Assembly (NCBI RefSeq): GCF_001683795.1
Contig: NZ_LIGX01000026.1
Location: forward strand, 48,539-112,538
DNA: 64,000 bases
Reading direction: 5' to 3'
Source of the DNA: Neoakkermansia glycaniphila
Lineage (GTDB): Bacteria; Verrucomicrobiota; Verrucomicrobiia; Verrucomicrobiales; Akkermansiaceae
Shown here one piece after another: positions 45,421 to 53,298 of the stretch (position 1 is the first letter of the stretch; each line of letters begins with the position of its first letter). The notes under the pieces were generated by a model, which was not told the origin of the DNA, made no database searches, and worked only from the letters and a program-made list of their open reading frames with translations. Made by a program: the position numbers and the translations under genes.

Positions 45421-45702
45421 ATGGACGGCGAAAGCGAAAAGAAGAGGGGTCTGCGCGAGTTGCGCCGGCTGCCGGGCGTCGGCAAGGTGATTGCGGAGGA
45501 TTTGTGGAATTTGGGGCTGCACGGGGTGGAAGAACTTGCCGGGCGTGATGCGGATGAATTGTACGAGGCGCACAATCGCTATCGCGGTGCGGTGCAGGAC
45601 CGCTGCATGCTGTACGTCTTCCGCTGCGCCGTTTATTATGCCCGTACGCCTGAGGAGAAGCGGGAGCCGGAGAAGCTGCTTTGGTGGAACTGGAAGGGGT
45701 GA
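45421..45702 (+). CDS. Cdd1-like helix-hairpin-helix protein
   Basis: 93-residue protein of the Cdd1/pathogenicity-locus family (PF11731-like). The N-terminal helix-hairpin-helix LRRLPGVGKVIAEDLWNLGL (LPGVG turn) suggests non-specific DNA or nucleic-acid binding; the second half has YEAHNRYRGAVQDRCMLYVF and ends with a Trp-rich segment WWNWKG, both typical of the family. Cellular role is not established. Cytoplasmic, complete, standard length. Confidence 0.82.
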   Translation: MDGESEKKRGLRELRRLPGVGKVIAEDLWNLGLHGVEELAGRDADELYEAHNRYRGAVQDRCMLYVFRCAVYYARTPEEKREPEKLLWWNWKG

Positions 45703-45711
45703 TGTTTTTTA

Positions 45712-45740
45712 TTGACTCTAGTGAGGGATTCTATTCTTAT
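45712..45740 (+). promoter_or_regulatory. Promoter of the KAP NTPase gene
   Basis: TTGACT (45712-45717), 17-nt spacer, TCTTAT (45735-45740), 22 nt before the ATG at 45763. Base composition switches to AT-rich at this point. Confidence 0.5.
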
Positions 45741-45762
45741 ATCCTTAATAACAAATTTATTT

Positions 45763-47097
45763 ATGATGGACAAACGAAGAAAAACATTTCGAGATCGTGA
45801 TGAATATAATCGCATAATTGTTGCTGAAAATATCGTGAAATTTCTCCATTCCGAGGTTGATGTGTTTCCCATGTTACTTGATGGGCCTTGGGGATGCGGG
45901 AAGACGGAATTTTGTGAAAAATTTCAATCCTACATTGAAGAAGAAGGTGTTTTACCCAGTTACAAATGTATTTATATTGATACATTCAGGGCAGACCATC
46001 TGGACGATCCGATCATTATGCTTCTGGCAAGTTTAGTAAATATGAGTCCCCATCCGGAAGAATTTGGAAAAGTGGCAAGGCGTGTAGCTGGTTCTTTCAT
46101 AAAAGGCGTGTTGAGATTGTGTGCCGGAGAACGTGAAGAAAAGTTGCTTGAAGGAGTTGAGGATTTGTGCCAATCAATCAAAAATCCGGTAGAGTTGGCT
46201 GTATATCAATCTATGCAAGAATATGAGAGTAGCCAACAAATGATTGATCAGTTAAAAAAATGTTTGTCAGAATTGGTGAAAGAGCAAAAAATCATCTTCT
46301 TATTGGATGAATTGGATCGCTGCCGTCCCGATTTTGCAATTGAATTATTGGAACACATGAAACACATATTTGATGTCGAGGGTATCAAATTCATGCTTGT
46401 TGCCAATTCGGCCCAGTTACACGCGATCATTAAGCAGCGATACGGTAATACGGTGGATGCGAAGAGGTATTTGGATAAATTTATTAAAATTAATATCTCT
46501 TTTCCACGTACAGCAAAACGTGGTTCGAGAGAGCGAAAGGTAAGTCTTCTGCATTTGCATGCCGAATTAGCTAAACACAAAGAAACGGATTACATTATTG
46601 GTCAAAAGTACGTCAGGGAGTTCCTTGAACTTTTATTCGATATGCAATACCGTTCATTGAGAGAGATTGAAACATATAGTAGATATATTTATATATTTCA
46701 ATTAGTTGCGAATGATGGATTGAGAATGGCAGATGATGATTCTCCCGCACACATTATTCTTTGCATGATGTTGATCTATTGTTATTGCTTTGAAGAAAAG
46801 ATTATGGAGCGAATGCTGACTTCTTCGATTCCCACTGAAGAAATTATTGCATTGTTTGCCCCTAATATATCTCAAAAGGAGATACTAGTTGCAAAAGATC
46901 AATATGATATTCTAGAAAAATGTTATGCCTTGTTTTCTCTTTTGTCGACTTGTACTACATGGAGAGATGGTTTCTTGAATATGTGCAAAGATTTATATAA
47001 ATGCGATGAACGCGAAGGATTTGATAAAATGTTGAAAGAGAGATGGAATGATGGCATTGCCTGTCTCAGCCTTATGCGATTGAGTACTGCTTTGTAA
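45763..47097 (+). CDS. KAP family P-loop NTPase
   Basis: 444-residue NTPase of the KAP family. Walker A is DGPWGCGKTEF (near 38-48) and Walker B is IIFLLDELDRCRPDF (near 176-190), with the typical VEGIKFMLVANSAQLHAIIK and RYLDKFIKINISFP segments that follow. No obvious transmembrane helices break the P-loop domain. The C-terminal helical part (about 285-444) is unassigned. KAP NTPases are often plasmid-, phage- or island-borne and several are defence-associated. The gene is much more AT-rich than its neighbours and abuts the tRNA-Gln 3' end, suggesting horizontal transfer. The partner is unknown. Confidence 0.87.
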   Translation: MMDKRRKTFRDRDEYNRIIVAENIVKFLHSEVDVFPMLLDGPWGCGKTEFCEKFQSYIEEEGVLPSYKCIYIDTFRADHLDDPIIMLLASLVNMSPHPEEFGKVARRVAGSFIKGVLRLCAGEREEKLLEGVEDLCQSIKNPVELAVYQSMQEYESSQQMIDQLKKCLSELVKEQKIIFLLDELDRCRPDFAIELLEHMKHIFDVEGIKFMLVANSAQLHAIIKQRYGNTVDAKRYLDKFIKINISFPRTAKRGSRERKVSLLHLHAELAKHKETDYIIGQKYVREFLELLFDMQYRSLREIETYSRYIYIFQLVANDGLRMADDDSPAHIILCMMLIYCYCFEEKIMERMLTSSIPTEEIIALFAPNISQKEILVAKDQYDILEKCYALFSLLSTCTTWRDGFLNMCKDLYKCDEREGFDKMLKERWNDGIACLSLMRLSTAL

Positions 47098-47122
47098 CGT
47101 GCGAAATGAGAGAAAGCAAAAA

Positions 47123-47150
47123 CCCCTGAAGCATGTTCAGGGGCTTTTTG
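47123..47150. terminator. Terminator between KAP gene and tRNA-Gln
   Basis: Perfect stem CCCCTGAA/TTCAGGGG (47123-47130 with 47136-47143) with CTTTTTG on the plus-strand side and, read on the minus strand, TTTTTGC. It can serve the KAP gene and the tRNA. Confidence 0.85.
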
Positions 47151-47157
47151 TTTGAAT

Positions 47158-47232
47158 TGGTAGGCCTATAGGGACTCGAACCCCAAATATCGGTGCCAGA
47201 AACCGGTGTGTTGCCAATTACACCATAGGCCT
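47158..47232 (-). tRNA. tRNA-Gln (anticodon CTG), CCA encoded
   Basis: On the minus strand a 75-nt tRNA with acceptor stem AGGCCTA (47226-47232) paired to TAGGCCT, discriminator A at 47161 and encoded CCA (47158-47160). The D-arm GTGT..ACAC, an anticodon arm with loop TTCTGGC (anticodon CTG, four of five stem pairs) and the T-arm with GTTCGAGTC are all present. It reads CAG codons. Confidence 0.93.
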
Positions 47233-47359
47233 GTTTTCAGGTACGGACGGAAATTATCACGGTAGAGGGTGGAAGTCAAGAGGGAAAATGATGCCTGAAG
47301 CGGAGATGGGCGATTTTTTCGGGCTTGAATGCCTGCCTGCCTGTTTGTAGAATGCGCGC

Positions 47360-48139
47360 ATGGCCTATCTGGAGCTTCAGGACGTATGTGTGCATTTCCC
47401 GGTGCGGAAGGCTTGGGGCGTGTCGCGCGATGTGGTGAAGGCCGTGAACGGTGTAAATCTTCAGGTGGAGCGGGGCGAGATTCTGGGGCTGGTGGGCGAG
47501 TCGGGCTGCGGCAAGTCCACCCTTTCGCGGGCCATCATGCAGTTGCAGCCGCTTACTTCGGGGCGCATCGTGCTGGATGGCGAGGACCTGTCGCAGCTTT
47601 CCGGTGCGGAGGTGCGCCGCCGCAGGCCGGATTTCCAGATGGTGTTTCAGGATCCCTACGCATCGTTGAATCCGCGCTTCAGTGTCTTTGCGACGCTGTG
47701 GGAGGCGCTTTCCCGTCGCAAAGCTTTGCCGAAGAGCGGGCGGGAGGAGGCTGTGGCAGAGCTGATGGAGCGTGTGGGATTGAGTCCCGAACTGATGTTC
47801 AAGTACCCGCATGAGTTTTCCGGCGGCCAGCGGCAGCGCGTTGCCATTGCCCGCGCCATTGCGCCGGAACCTGCCTTGGTGATTGCGGATGAACCTGTGT
47901 CCGCGCTCGATGTTTCGATCCAGTCGCAAATACTGAATCTGCTGACGGATCTGACAAAGAACCTCGGCCTGACGATGATTTTCATTTCGCACGACCTTTC
48001 CGTTGTCCGCTACATGGCCGATCGCATCGCGGTGATGAGGAAAGGGGAAATCGTGGAATACGGCGACGGTGAGCGGGTTTTCACCGCTCCGGAGCATGAT
48101 TACACACGCCGGTTGCTGGCGGCGGTGCCGCATATTTGA
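47360..48139 (+). CDS. Oligopeptide/dipeptide ABC transporter ATP-binding protein (DppF/OppF-like)
   Basis: 259-residue ABC ATPase. Walker A GESGCGKSTLSRA (near 45-57), Q-loop QMVFQDPYASLNPR (the DppF/OppF hallmark after the Q-loop), signature FSGGQRQRVAIARA (near 153) and Walker B ALVIADEPVSALDV with H-loop ISHDLSVVRYMADR. The C-terminal APEHDYTRRLLAAVP is typical of peptide importers. No permease, binding protein or second ATPase (DppD) is in the window next to it, so it is an orphan here or works with a distant system. Codon use is GC-rich like the core genome, in contrast to both flanking AT-rich genes. Confidence 0.92.
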   Translation: MAYLELQDVCVHFPVRKAWGVSRDVVKAVNGVNLQVERGEILGLVGESGCGKSTLSRAIMQLQPLTSGRIVLDGEDLSQLSGAEVRRRRPDFQMVFQDPYASLNPRFSVFATLWEALSRRKALPKSGREEAVAELMERVGLSPELMFKYPHEFSGGQRQRVAIARAIAPEPALVIADEPVSALDVSIQSQILNLLTDLTKNLGLTMIFISHDLSVVRYMADRIAVMRKGEIVEYGDGERVFTAPEHDYTRRLLAAVPHI

Positions 48140-48337
48140 ACAAGACGGCAAAATTTTTCGATTTGTCGTTTGCAGAAATGATAGAAAAATCATTTTGAAA
48201 GATGCAGCGTTGGCTCAACGCGTGTTGTGCTTGAAACGGGGGATTAAAGGCAAAACTCAATAAAAAACGCGAACTATTGAGATGAAATTCGCCTTTTGTC
48301 ATTACAGGTGAAGGCGCAGTGCGTTGAAAAATAGATG

Positions 48338-48366
48338 TTGACAGGTGAAGTGGGTTTCTGTATACA
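48338..48366 (+). promoter_or_regulatory. Strong consensus promoter
   Basis: TTGACA (48338-48343), 17-nt spacer, TATACA (48361-48366). It drives the exported-protein gene beginning at 48463, with a leader of about 90 nt. The rest of the gap 48140-48337 shows no gene. Confidence 0.75.
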
Positions 48367-48462
48367 AAAACAGCATGGTTTTGTTATACGTGTTTTGTTG
48401 TTTTGGACAGAATAGCAAGCACGCATAAGGAGAGGATGCGACCCCCGACCCAAAAAACAGTG

Positions 48463-49689
48463 ATGAAATTTATTGTGTCTTGTGTTTGCCTTGTTACATG
48501 TTTTCTTTTGCAATCAGTTGATGCAAAGACATCGTTTCAGGAAGATCGTCCGGAATGGTTCGTGAATCGGTGTGTCGTTTTGCCGGAACATGGATCGGTG
48601 CTTGTTCATATTATCCTCCCGGAAGCTCAGGCAAAGGATGAAATCGCGGCTTCCCAAGTGAGTATAGCCGCATACGATCATTTGCACCGCAGGGTGGAAT
48701 CTTGGGAACCCGGCCATGTGCTGAATGCTCCCACGCCTGATTATTGGGACGGTATGGCTCCTGACGGTATGCAACGGTTGGTGCGATGGATGACCGTGCC
48801 TTTGAAACGGGGGATGAATTTCATTGTGGTCCGAAATGAGGTGGGTACTCCGTCTCAGGAAGTGATTCCGCTGTTTTGTGCAAGAGATTTCCGCATTTTC
48901 CTTGCTCCATCATCCAAAATACTTGCAGGAAATGGATTGAGAGACAAGAATCATCCGTTGGCAATATCTACGCCAACGCTGGGATGGATCGTCGGGGAGG
49001 ATGCTCAAGGATCGCTTGTTTTCGATGTGAGTCTTGCTCTTAAAGTACGGAACGTGCGGTATGACCGTTCGGCAGAGAGGCTTTCTTGCAAGCTCGTTTT
49101 TCAAAATACTTCCCGTCAGCCTGTTGAGATTCCTGTATGGGGGTACCGTTTTGCGCTGCGCGATCAAGCTAGCCGTATAAATCTGCTTGTGGATGATGAT
49201 TTTCTCTATTCCGGAGATTGCTTTTGTCCGGATGATGAAGTTCTGCAAGGTCTTGTGCCTGTATCTGTCCAGTTGCAGCCCAGGCAAAGTTTTGAAAGGG
49301 AGTTTTCTTTTTCCAATGTGCCGTTACCTCCCGGGAGGCATGATTTGAGGCTTGAGCATGCTTTTTTTCCTTTAGAATATCCATCTTTTGTTCTCCATGT
49401 TGTAAAAAGTGACGATTCGACTGACCAGTCAACAAGGGATCATGCCGATGATTATAGTCTGCCTCCATATTTGATTTTTCTCTCGGAGAAGGATAGGGGA
49501 AAAGAGCTGAAGCAGGAAGAGACCATAGATGGTGTGCGGTATAGATTATTCTATGCGCCTGCGGGTGAATATAACCCGCCGCAAGGTTCTTTTGTCGTGC
49601 CTGATTTAGGACAAGATAAATTTGATTTTCATATGTATGCATATTATCAGGAATATTTATCAAGAATGAAACCCATGAACAAGGAGTAA
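48463..49689 (+). CDS. Exported protein of unknown function
   Basis: 408 residues with a signal peptide (MKFIVSCVCLVTCFLLQSVDA|K). The mature protein is beta-rich with repeated short strand motifs (RCVVLPEHGSVLVHIILPEA, VFDVSLALKVRNVRYDRSAE) and ends in a Tyr/Pro-rich segment (YRLFYAPAGEYNPPQGS). No family is recognised. It may fold as tandem Ig-like or jelly-roll domains. An upstream in-frame ATG at 48436 has an AAGGAG-like sequence very close to it and is an alternative start. First of three consecutive exported proteins. Confidence 0.65.
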   Translation: MKFIVSCVCLVTCFLLQSVDAKTSFQEDRPEWFVNRCVVLPEHGSVLVHIILPEAQAKDEIAASQVSIAAYDHLHRRVESWEPGHVLNAPTPDYWDGMAPDGMQRLVRWMTVPLKRGMNFIVVRNEVGTPSQEVIPLFCARDFRIFLAPSSKILAGNGLRDKNHPLAISTPTLGWIVGEDAQGSLVFDVSLALKVRNVRYDRSAERLSCKLVFQNTSRQPVEIPVWGYRFALRDQASRINLLVDDDFLYSGDCFCPDDEVLQGLVPVSVQLQPRQSFEREFSFSNVPLPPGRHDLRLEHAFFPLEYPSFVLHVVKSDDSTDQSTRDHADDYSLPPYLIFLSEKDRGKELKQEETIDGVRYRLFYAPAGEYNPPQGSFVVPDLGQDKFDFHMYAYYQEYLSRMKPMNKE

Positions 49690-49841
49690 TGTATTTTCGA
49701 AGTGACTCTTCATGTTCAGGGTTCAGTATTATGTTTTTCTATGAGTCGATACAGGGCGTATCATCAAATTTTCCCCCATCTGTGGTTCAAAAACAATGGA
49801 CGAATTTTCGCCTTTCACATTTCACATTAATATAAATAACA

Positions 49842-50237
49842 ATGACTTTCTTCCGATTATTGGTGCTCCCGTGCATCATGTGCGCAACGTGCTGTACATC
49901 GTGTATTCAACAGCAAATACGGCAACATTATATGCCTACATGGTCCGAACCTTCGGAAGAATCCTATCAAGCGACGTATGCGAAGAAGATCACCGAAGAT
50001 GAAATGACTTCTCGATGTGCGAAAAGTGGATATGCGGTTGCCGGTACCTACCGAACATCTATTATGTTCCGGAATCGGCAAGAAAAGGTGCGGGCTGTTG
50101 TTTATCGCAAGAAGGGAGATCGATATTCCAATGCCATCGTTTGTCTTTTTCAGAGAAATGATCCGCAATTCCTTTTGAATGAGCGGGGGTATGGGTATGT
50201 ATACCTCCGCAATGACGATGGTTCTCCCGCTGAATAA
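49842..50237 (+). CDS. Small exported or lipoprotein-like protein
   Basis: 131 residues, not recognised. The N-terminus MTFFRLLVLPCIMCATCCTSC is hydrophobic and cysteine-rich, resembling a lipoprotein signal (several possible Cys attachment points). The mature part is Tyr/Arg-rich and charged (EMTSRCAKSGYAVAGTYRTS, VRAVVYRKKGDRYSNAIVCL). AT-rich like its neighbours. TATAAA just upstream may be part of its promoter. Confidence 0.5.
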   Translation: MTFFRLLVLPCIMCATCCTSCIQQQIRQHYMPTWSEPSEESYQATYAKKITEDEMTSRCAKSGYAVAGTYRTSIMFRNRQEKVRAVVYRKKGDRYSNAIVCLFQRNDPQFLLNERGYGYVYLRNDDGSPAE

Positions 50238-50279
50238 TTTGTTCTTTGTCTTTTGAATATGAAAACATCCATATAACTT

Positions 50280-51095
50280 ATGAATTTCCATTTTTTATTC
50301 ATTCTGCCTGTTTTTACCCTGTTCTGTTCTGCTCATGGCAGTGTGGCACAAAGGCAAAGTGTCGTCCAACAGGAGGTTTCTCCTCTGAAGGTGGAGGTGG
50401 GCGATGTGTTGCGTGATAGCCAGTCTGTGCATGTGTTTTTGAAGGCTGGGTTGAAGGTGCCGGGGATGACGATGTTCGGCATGGATGATGCCGCCTTTCT
50501 TCACTTGAAATCCAAACCGAATAGCAGGTTGTTATGGATGACGTATGGACATTTCATGTTCAATGAAGAAGGCGCGGTACGGAGCGATACGGATATGACG
50601 ATTCTCCTTTTGGAGCCGCTGCCGAAAGAGGCGTTCGAGGTAGAGGGGGAGGTTGCTATACTGGCAGCGGAGCGGGATGAGCCGATGAAGGCCGTGGAGG
50701 TGACGCTGCGCGAGAATACGGAGTTTCTTGTCGGCGATATGCCCGTGCTTTTGCGTTCACTTGAGACAGGATCTGATTCGGTTGCTTTGGAATTGAAGTT
50801 TCGTGATGTCGTCGGGGTTACACGGTTCGAATTCATGAGGGAGGATGGACAGCCGTTGCGAGCGATGCGGGAGAGCGTGGTGATGCTCGGGCTGGGCAAT
50901 ACGCAGTATACGTCCTACCGCATTTTTACGGATGGTAAGCCGTTGAAGTCGGTCAAGGCGGTGCCTTACCGGTGGAGCCAGCCGAAGGTGTTCCGGGTGC
51001 CGGTGAAGTTTTCCGTTCCGGCAGTGGTCAAGGAGCAGGAATGTTCCGAGTCCGGCGAAGTGCAGGAGGCAAATGTTGAAATGGTTGTTTTGTGA
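50280..51095 (+). CDS. Exported protein of unknown function
   Basis: 271 residues with a signal peptide (MNFHFLFILPVFTLFCSAHGSVA|Q). The mature part is predicted to be beta-rich (SVHVFLKAGLKVPGMTMFGM, VALELKFRDVVGVTRFEFMR) and ends in an acidic tail. It begins 42 bp after the previous small gene, so the two may be co-transcribed. No homologous family recognised. Less GC-rich than core genes, though its 3' half is closer to core composition. Confidence 0.65.
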   Translation: MNFHFLFILPVFTLFCSAHGSVAQRQSVVQQEVSPLKVEVGDVLRDSQSVHVFLKAGLKVPGMTMFGMDDAAFLHLKSKPNSRLLWMTYGHFMFNEEGAVRSDTDMTILLLEPLPKEAFEVEGEVAILAAERDEPMKAVEVTLRENTEFLVGDMPVLLRSLETGSDSVALELKFRDVVGVTRFEFMREDGQPLRAMRESVVMLGLGNTQYTSYRIFTDGKPLKSVKAVPYRWSQPKVFRVPVKFSVPAVVKEQECSESGEVQEANVEMVVL

Positions 51096-51257
51096 GAAAC
51101 GGATGAATAGGCGAACGCCTATGAGAGTTTGTGAAGATTGCCTTCGTATTGAGGTAAGAAAATTTGTGACATCTCTTCAGCACGTATGTACATAATAATA
51201 TATAGAGAGGATTTAAATATATTCATAATTGAATCATTAATTCTTGATGTGTGTCGA

Positions 51258-53054
51258 TTATGAATGAATGCATTGTATGATTGAATCTGGATATGCCAGA
51301 TCTACTATATTTACAATCATCTTTTTTATAATAGGATGAGTGAGTTTAGCTGAAATCGGTGGAATAGTGTCTTGATTTGGTGACCAATGTAGACCATCAT
51401 CAAAAATTATTCGTAAAAGATAGTGGCTTTCAGGGATATTGGCATTTAAACTGGTTGCATAATCCAGTTTGTGTCTGGTCGTGTGTGTATCGAAAAATTT
51501 AGGATTAGCGTTGGGCAGATGTTCAATTTGTTGGAATGCCAGTTTTTCGATCGAATATCTGGTTATTGCGCAAATCGCAAGAGGATCACTTGGCTGGTCG
51601 CCTTTATACTTTTTAAATTCTTTCATAAGAAATTCTTGGAACTTTCCGGCTTTTCCCCAGCTTGATTTTGTACCAGAAACTGTACGTAATTCAGTCCTGA
51701 AATCATAATCATCCGTATGATAATGCACGAGATATTTGGAAATATTCTCAAGTAATGTATTTGGAATTGTTTTGTCTGAACGCGCGGCGATAAGCTTTTG
51801 CATAGCTGGGGTAGAATGATGCTGCAGATCTGTTTTCAGATATACTATATTTTGCTTACTAAATACATAATTATAAAAAAAGGATGGATTTAAATGAGTT
51901 AAAATTATTGTGTAAATGGACCTGCCTTGATGTTTGTAATCATTAATGAGTTGGGATATATAATATTGCGCTACAGTAAGATTGGCGTCATCCAAATAGT
52001 CAAAAATTTCATCTATTATTAATATTGCACGTTCTTTTGTTAAATTGTATCGAGTGATATATAGTAAAGAGATAAGTATTAATATATCTCGTTGACCATT
52101 TGAGATGTGTTCCGGATCAGGTAGTTCAACAACTAAATTACCTTGGGTTTCTTTTATAGAAACATCTTTCCATGACGTATTGAGATCTTTTATACTTTGT
52201 GTTAATGATTTTTTGATATTTGAATAACGGAGCCATTTCAAATGCTTTATTAGAGCATTAGGTGTGTTCGTCTCTATTATCAATATTTGCCAAATCAGTA
52301 AGAAAGCATCTATCTGGTCGATACTCCCTGTTTTTTCGATAAGAGTCATAAATTCCTTTAGCTCTGGCAAATGATTGATTAAAGCAGTTAAAGATTGGTT
52401 GATTGCATTTTTTGCTTCTTCCATTGTACCTTGGTAGGAAGATAATTGCTTCCGGATCTCATCAATTTTATCAAAATGTATTTTTTTTGTAAGAGTTAAG
52501 ATATAAGGATTGCATTCGAGACATCTCATAATAAATATATTTGATTCTAAAAGTACAGATTTCATATTTGGGAGTGCATCAGCGTGCAATCCAAATATCT
52601 GTTTGAGTTCTCTTATTTTGTATGGGGATACTTCACGCGAGATTTTCTCGCATATAATGATTGGGGGTATGATCATTTTTCCTTTAGGTCTTCTTGAACC
52701 GTACTGTGTATGGGCTTGGATTTTTCGCAAGTCGGAAATGACTTGAATATCAAAATATTTACGGACGGTATTGGTACGTGTATTCTCTGTAGCTTTTAAA
52801 TTTTCTGGACATCCATTTCCGTCCACAGTCAATTCGATTTGTGGTTTGTTTTCTTCGCTATGCATGTGGCGATCCTTATCAGCTAATTTAATGGATGTGT
52901 GTTTTGATATACTGCTAAACGCTGTAGCAATGGATGTTTTCCCAAAACCGTTGGGGGCTACTAAGATATTGGGGCGATTTTTGATTATGTCATCGTTGAT
53001 TATCATTTCACGGATACCTCGAACGTGGCTAATTCTAATATTCTTGATTGTCAT
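51258..53054 (-). CDS. ABC/SMC-type AAA ATPase of unknown role (defence candidate)
   Basis: 598-residue soluble ATPase of the RecF/SMC/OLD-like AAA group. Walker A is VAPNGFGKTSIATAF (near 32-46), the ABC-type signature ISNGQRDILI lies near 318, and Walker B is AILIIDEIFDYLDD (near 343-356) with an H-loop-like IILTHLNPSFFY. The middle region is helical. The C-terminal ~150 residues are unassigned, with no TOPRIM nuclease motif visible. Strongly AT-rich and flanked by AT-rich non-coding DNA, so likely acquired. Solitary ATPases like this occur in antiphage loci (for example OLD-type systems), but nothing here proves such a role. Confidence 0.82.
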   Translation of the reverse strand: MTIKNIRISHVRGIREMIINDDIIKNRPNILVAPNGFGKTSIATAFSSISKHTSIKLADKDRHMHSEENKPQIELTVDGNGCPENLKATENTRTNTVRKYFDIQVISDLRKIQAHTQYGSRRPKGKMIIPPIIICEKISREVSPYKIRELKQIFGLHADALPNMKSVLLESNIFIMRCLECNPYILTLTKKIHFDKIDEIRKQLSSYQGTMEEAKNAINQSLTALINHLPELKEFMTLIEKTGSIDQIDAFLLIWQILIIETNTPNALIKHLKWLRYSNIKKSLTQSIKDLNTSWKDVSIKETQGNLVVELPDPEHISNGQRDILILISLLYITRYNLTKERAILIIDEIFDYLDDANLTVAQYYISQLINDYKHQGRSIYTIILTHLNPSFFYNYVFSKQNIVYLKTDLQHHSTPAMQKLIAARSDKTIPNTLLENISKYLVHYHTDDYDFRTELRTVSGTKSSWGKAGKFQEFLMKEFKKYKGDQPSDPLAICAITRYSIEKLAFQQIEHLPNANPKFFDTHTTRHKLDYATSLNANIPESHYLLRIIFDDGLHWSPNQDTIPPISAKLTHPIIKKMIVNIVDLAYPDSIIQCIHS

Positions 53055-53298
53055 ATTGTATAATGAAAGTTTAGTGGAAATAATAATGGGTTAGGCGGGC
53101 ACAATTAAATTTTATTAATATATCGCAAGATGGATATTATAAATTTCGTGCTAATTATCAATCTTAATATCTATATAAATATAATAAAATACAATAGTAT
53201 ACTAATTTGTTATTTTATTTTGGCGTAAACAAATAGCAAAATACCATCTATCCAATCTTATGGATATGACTTAAAAACGATATTGCACGGTTGTTTTG
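53055..53298. other. AT-rich gene-free region
   Basis: 244 bp, among the most AT-rich stretches in the window, between the ATPase gene and recQ. No gene, RNA or convincing repeat is seen. It presumably carries the promoter of the ATPase gene (a TATACA lies just before its ATG on the minus strand) and marks the edge of the acquired segment. Confidence 0.5.

Noticed and set aside
47158..47232. Duplicated tRNA-Gln 3' end as an attachment site for an island
   Set aside because: No second copy of the tRNA end was seen elsewhere in the window, so att boundaries could not be set.
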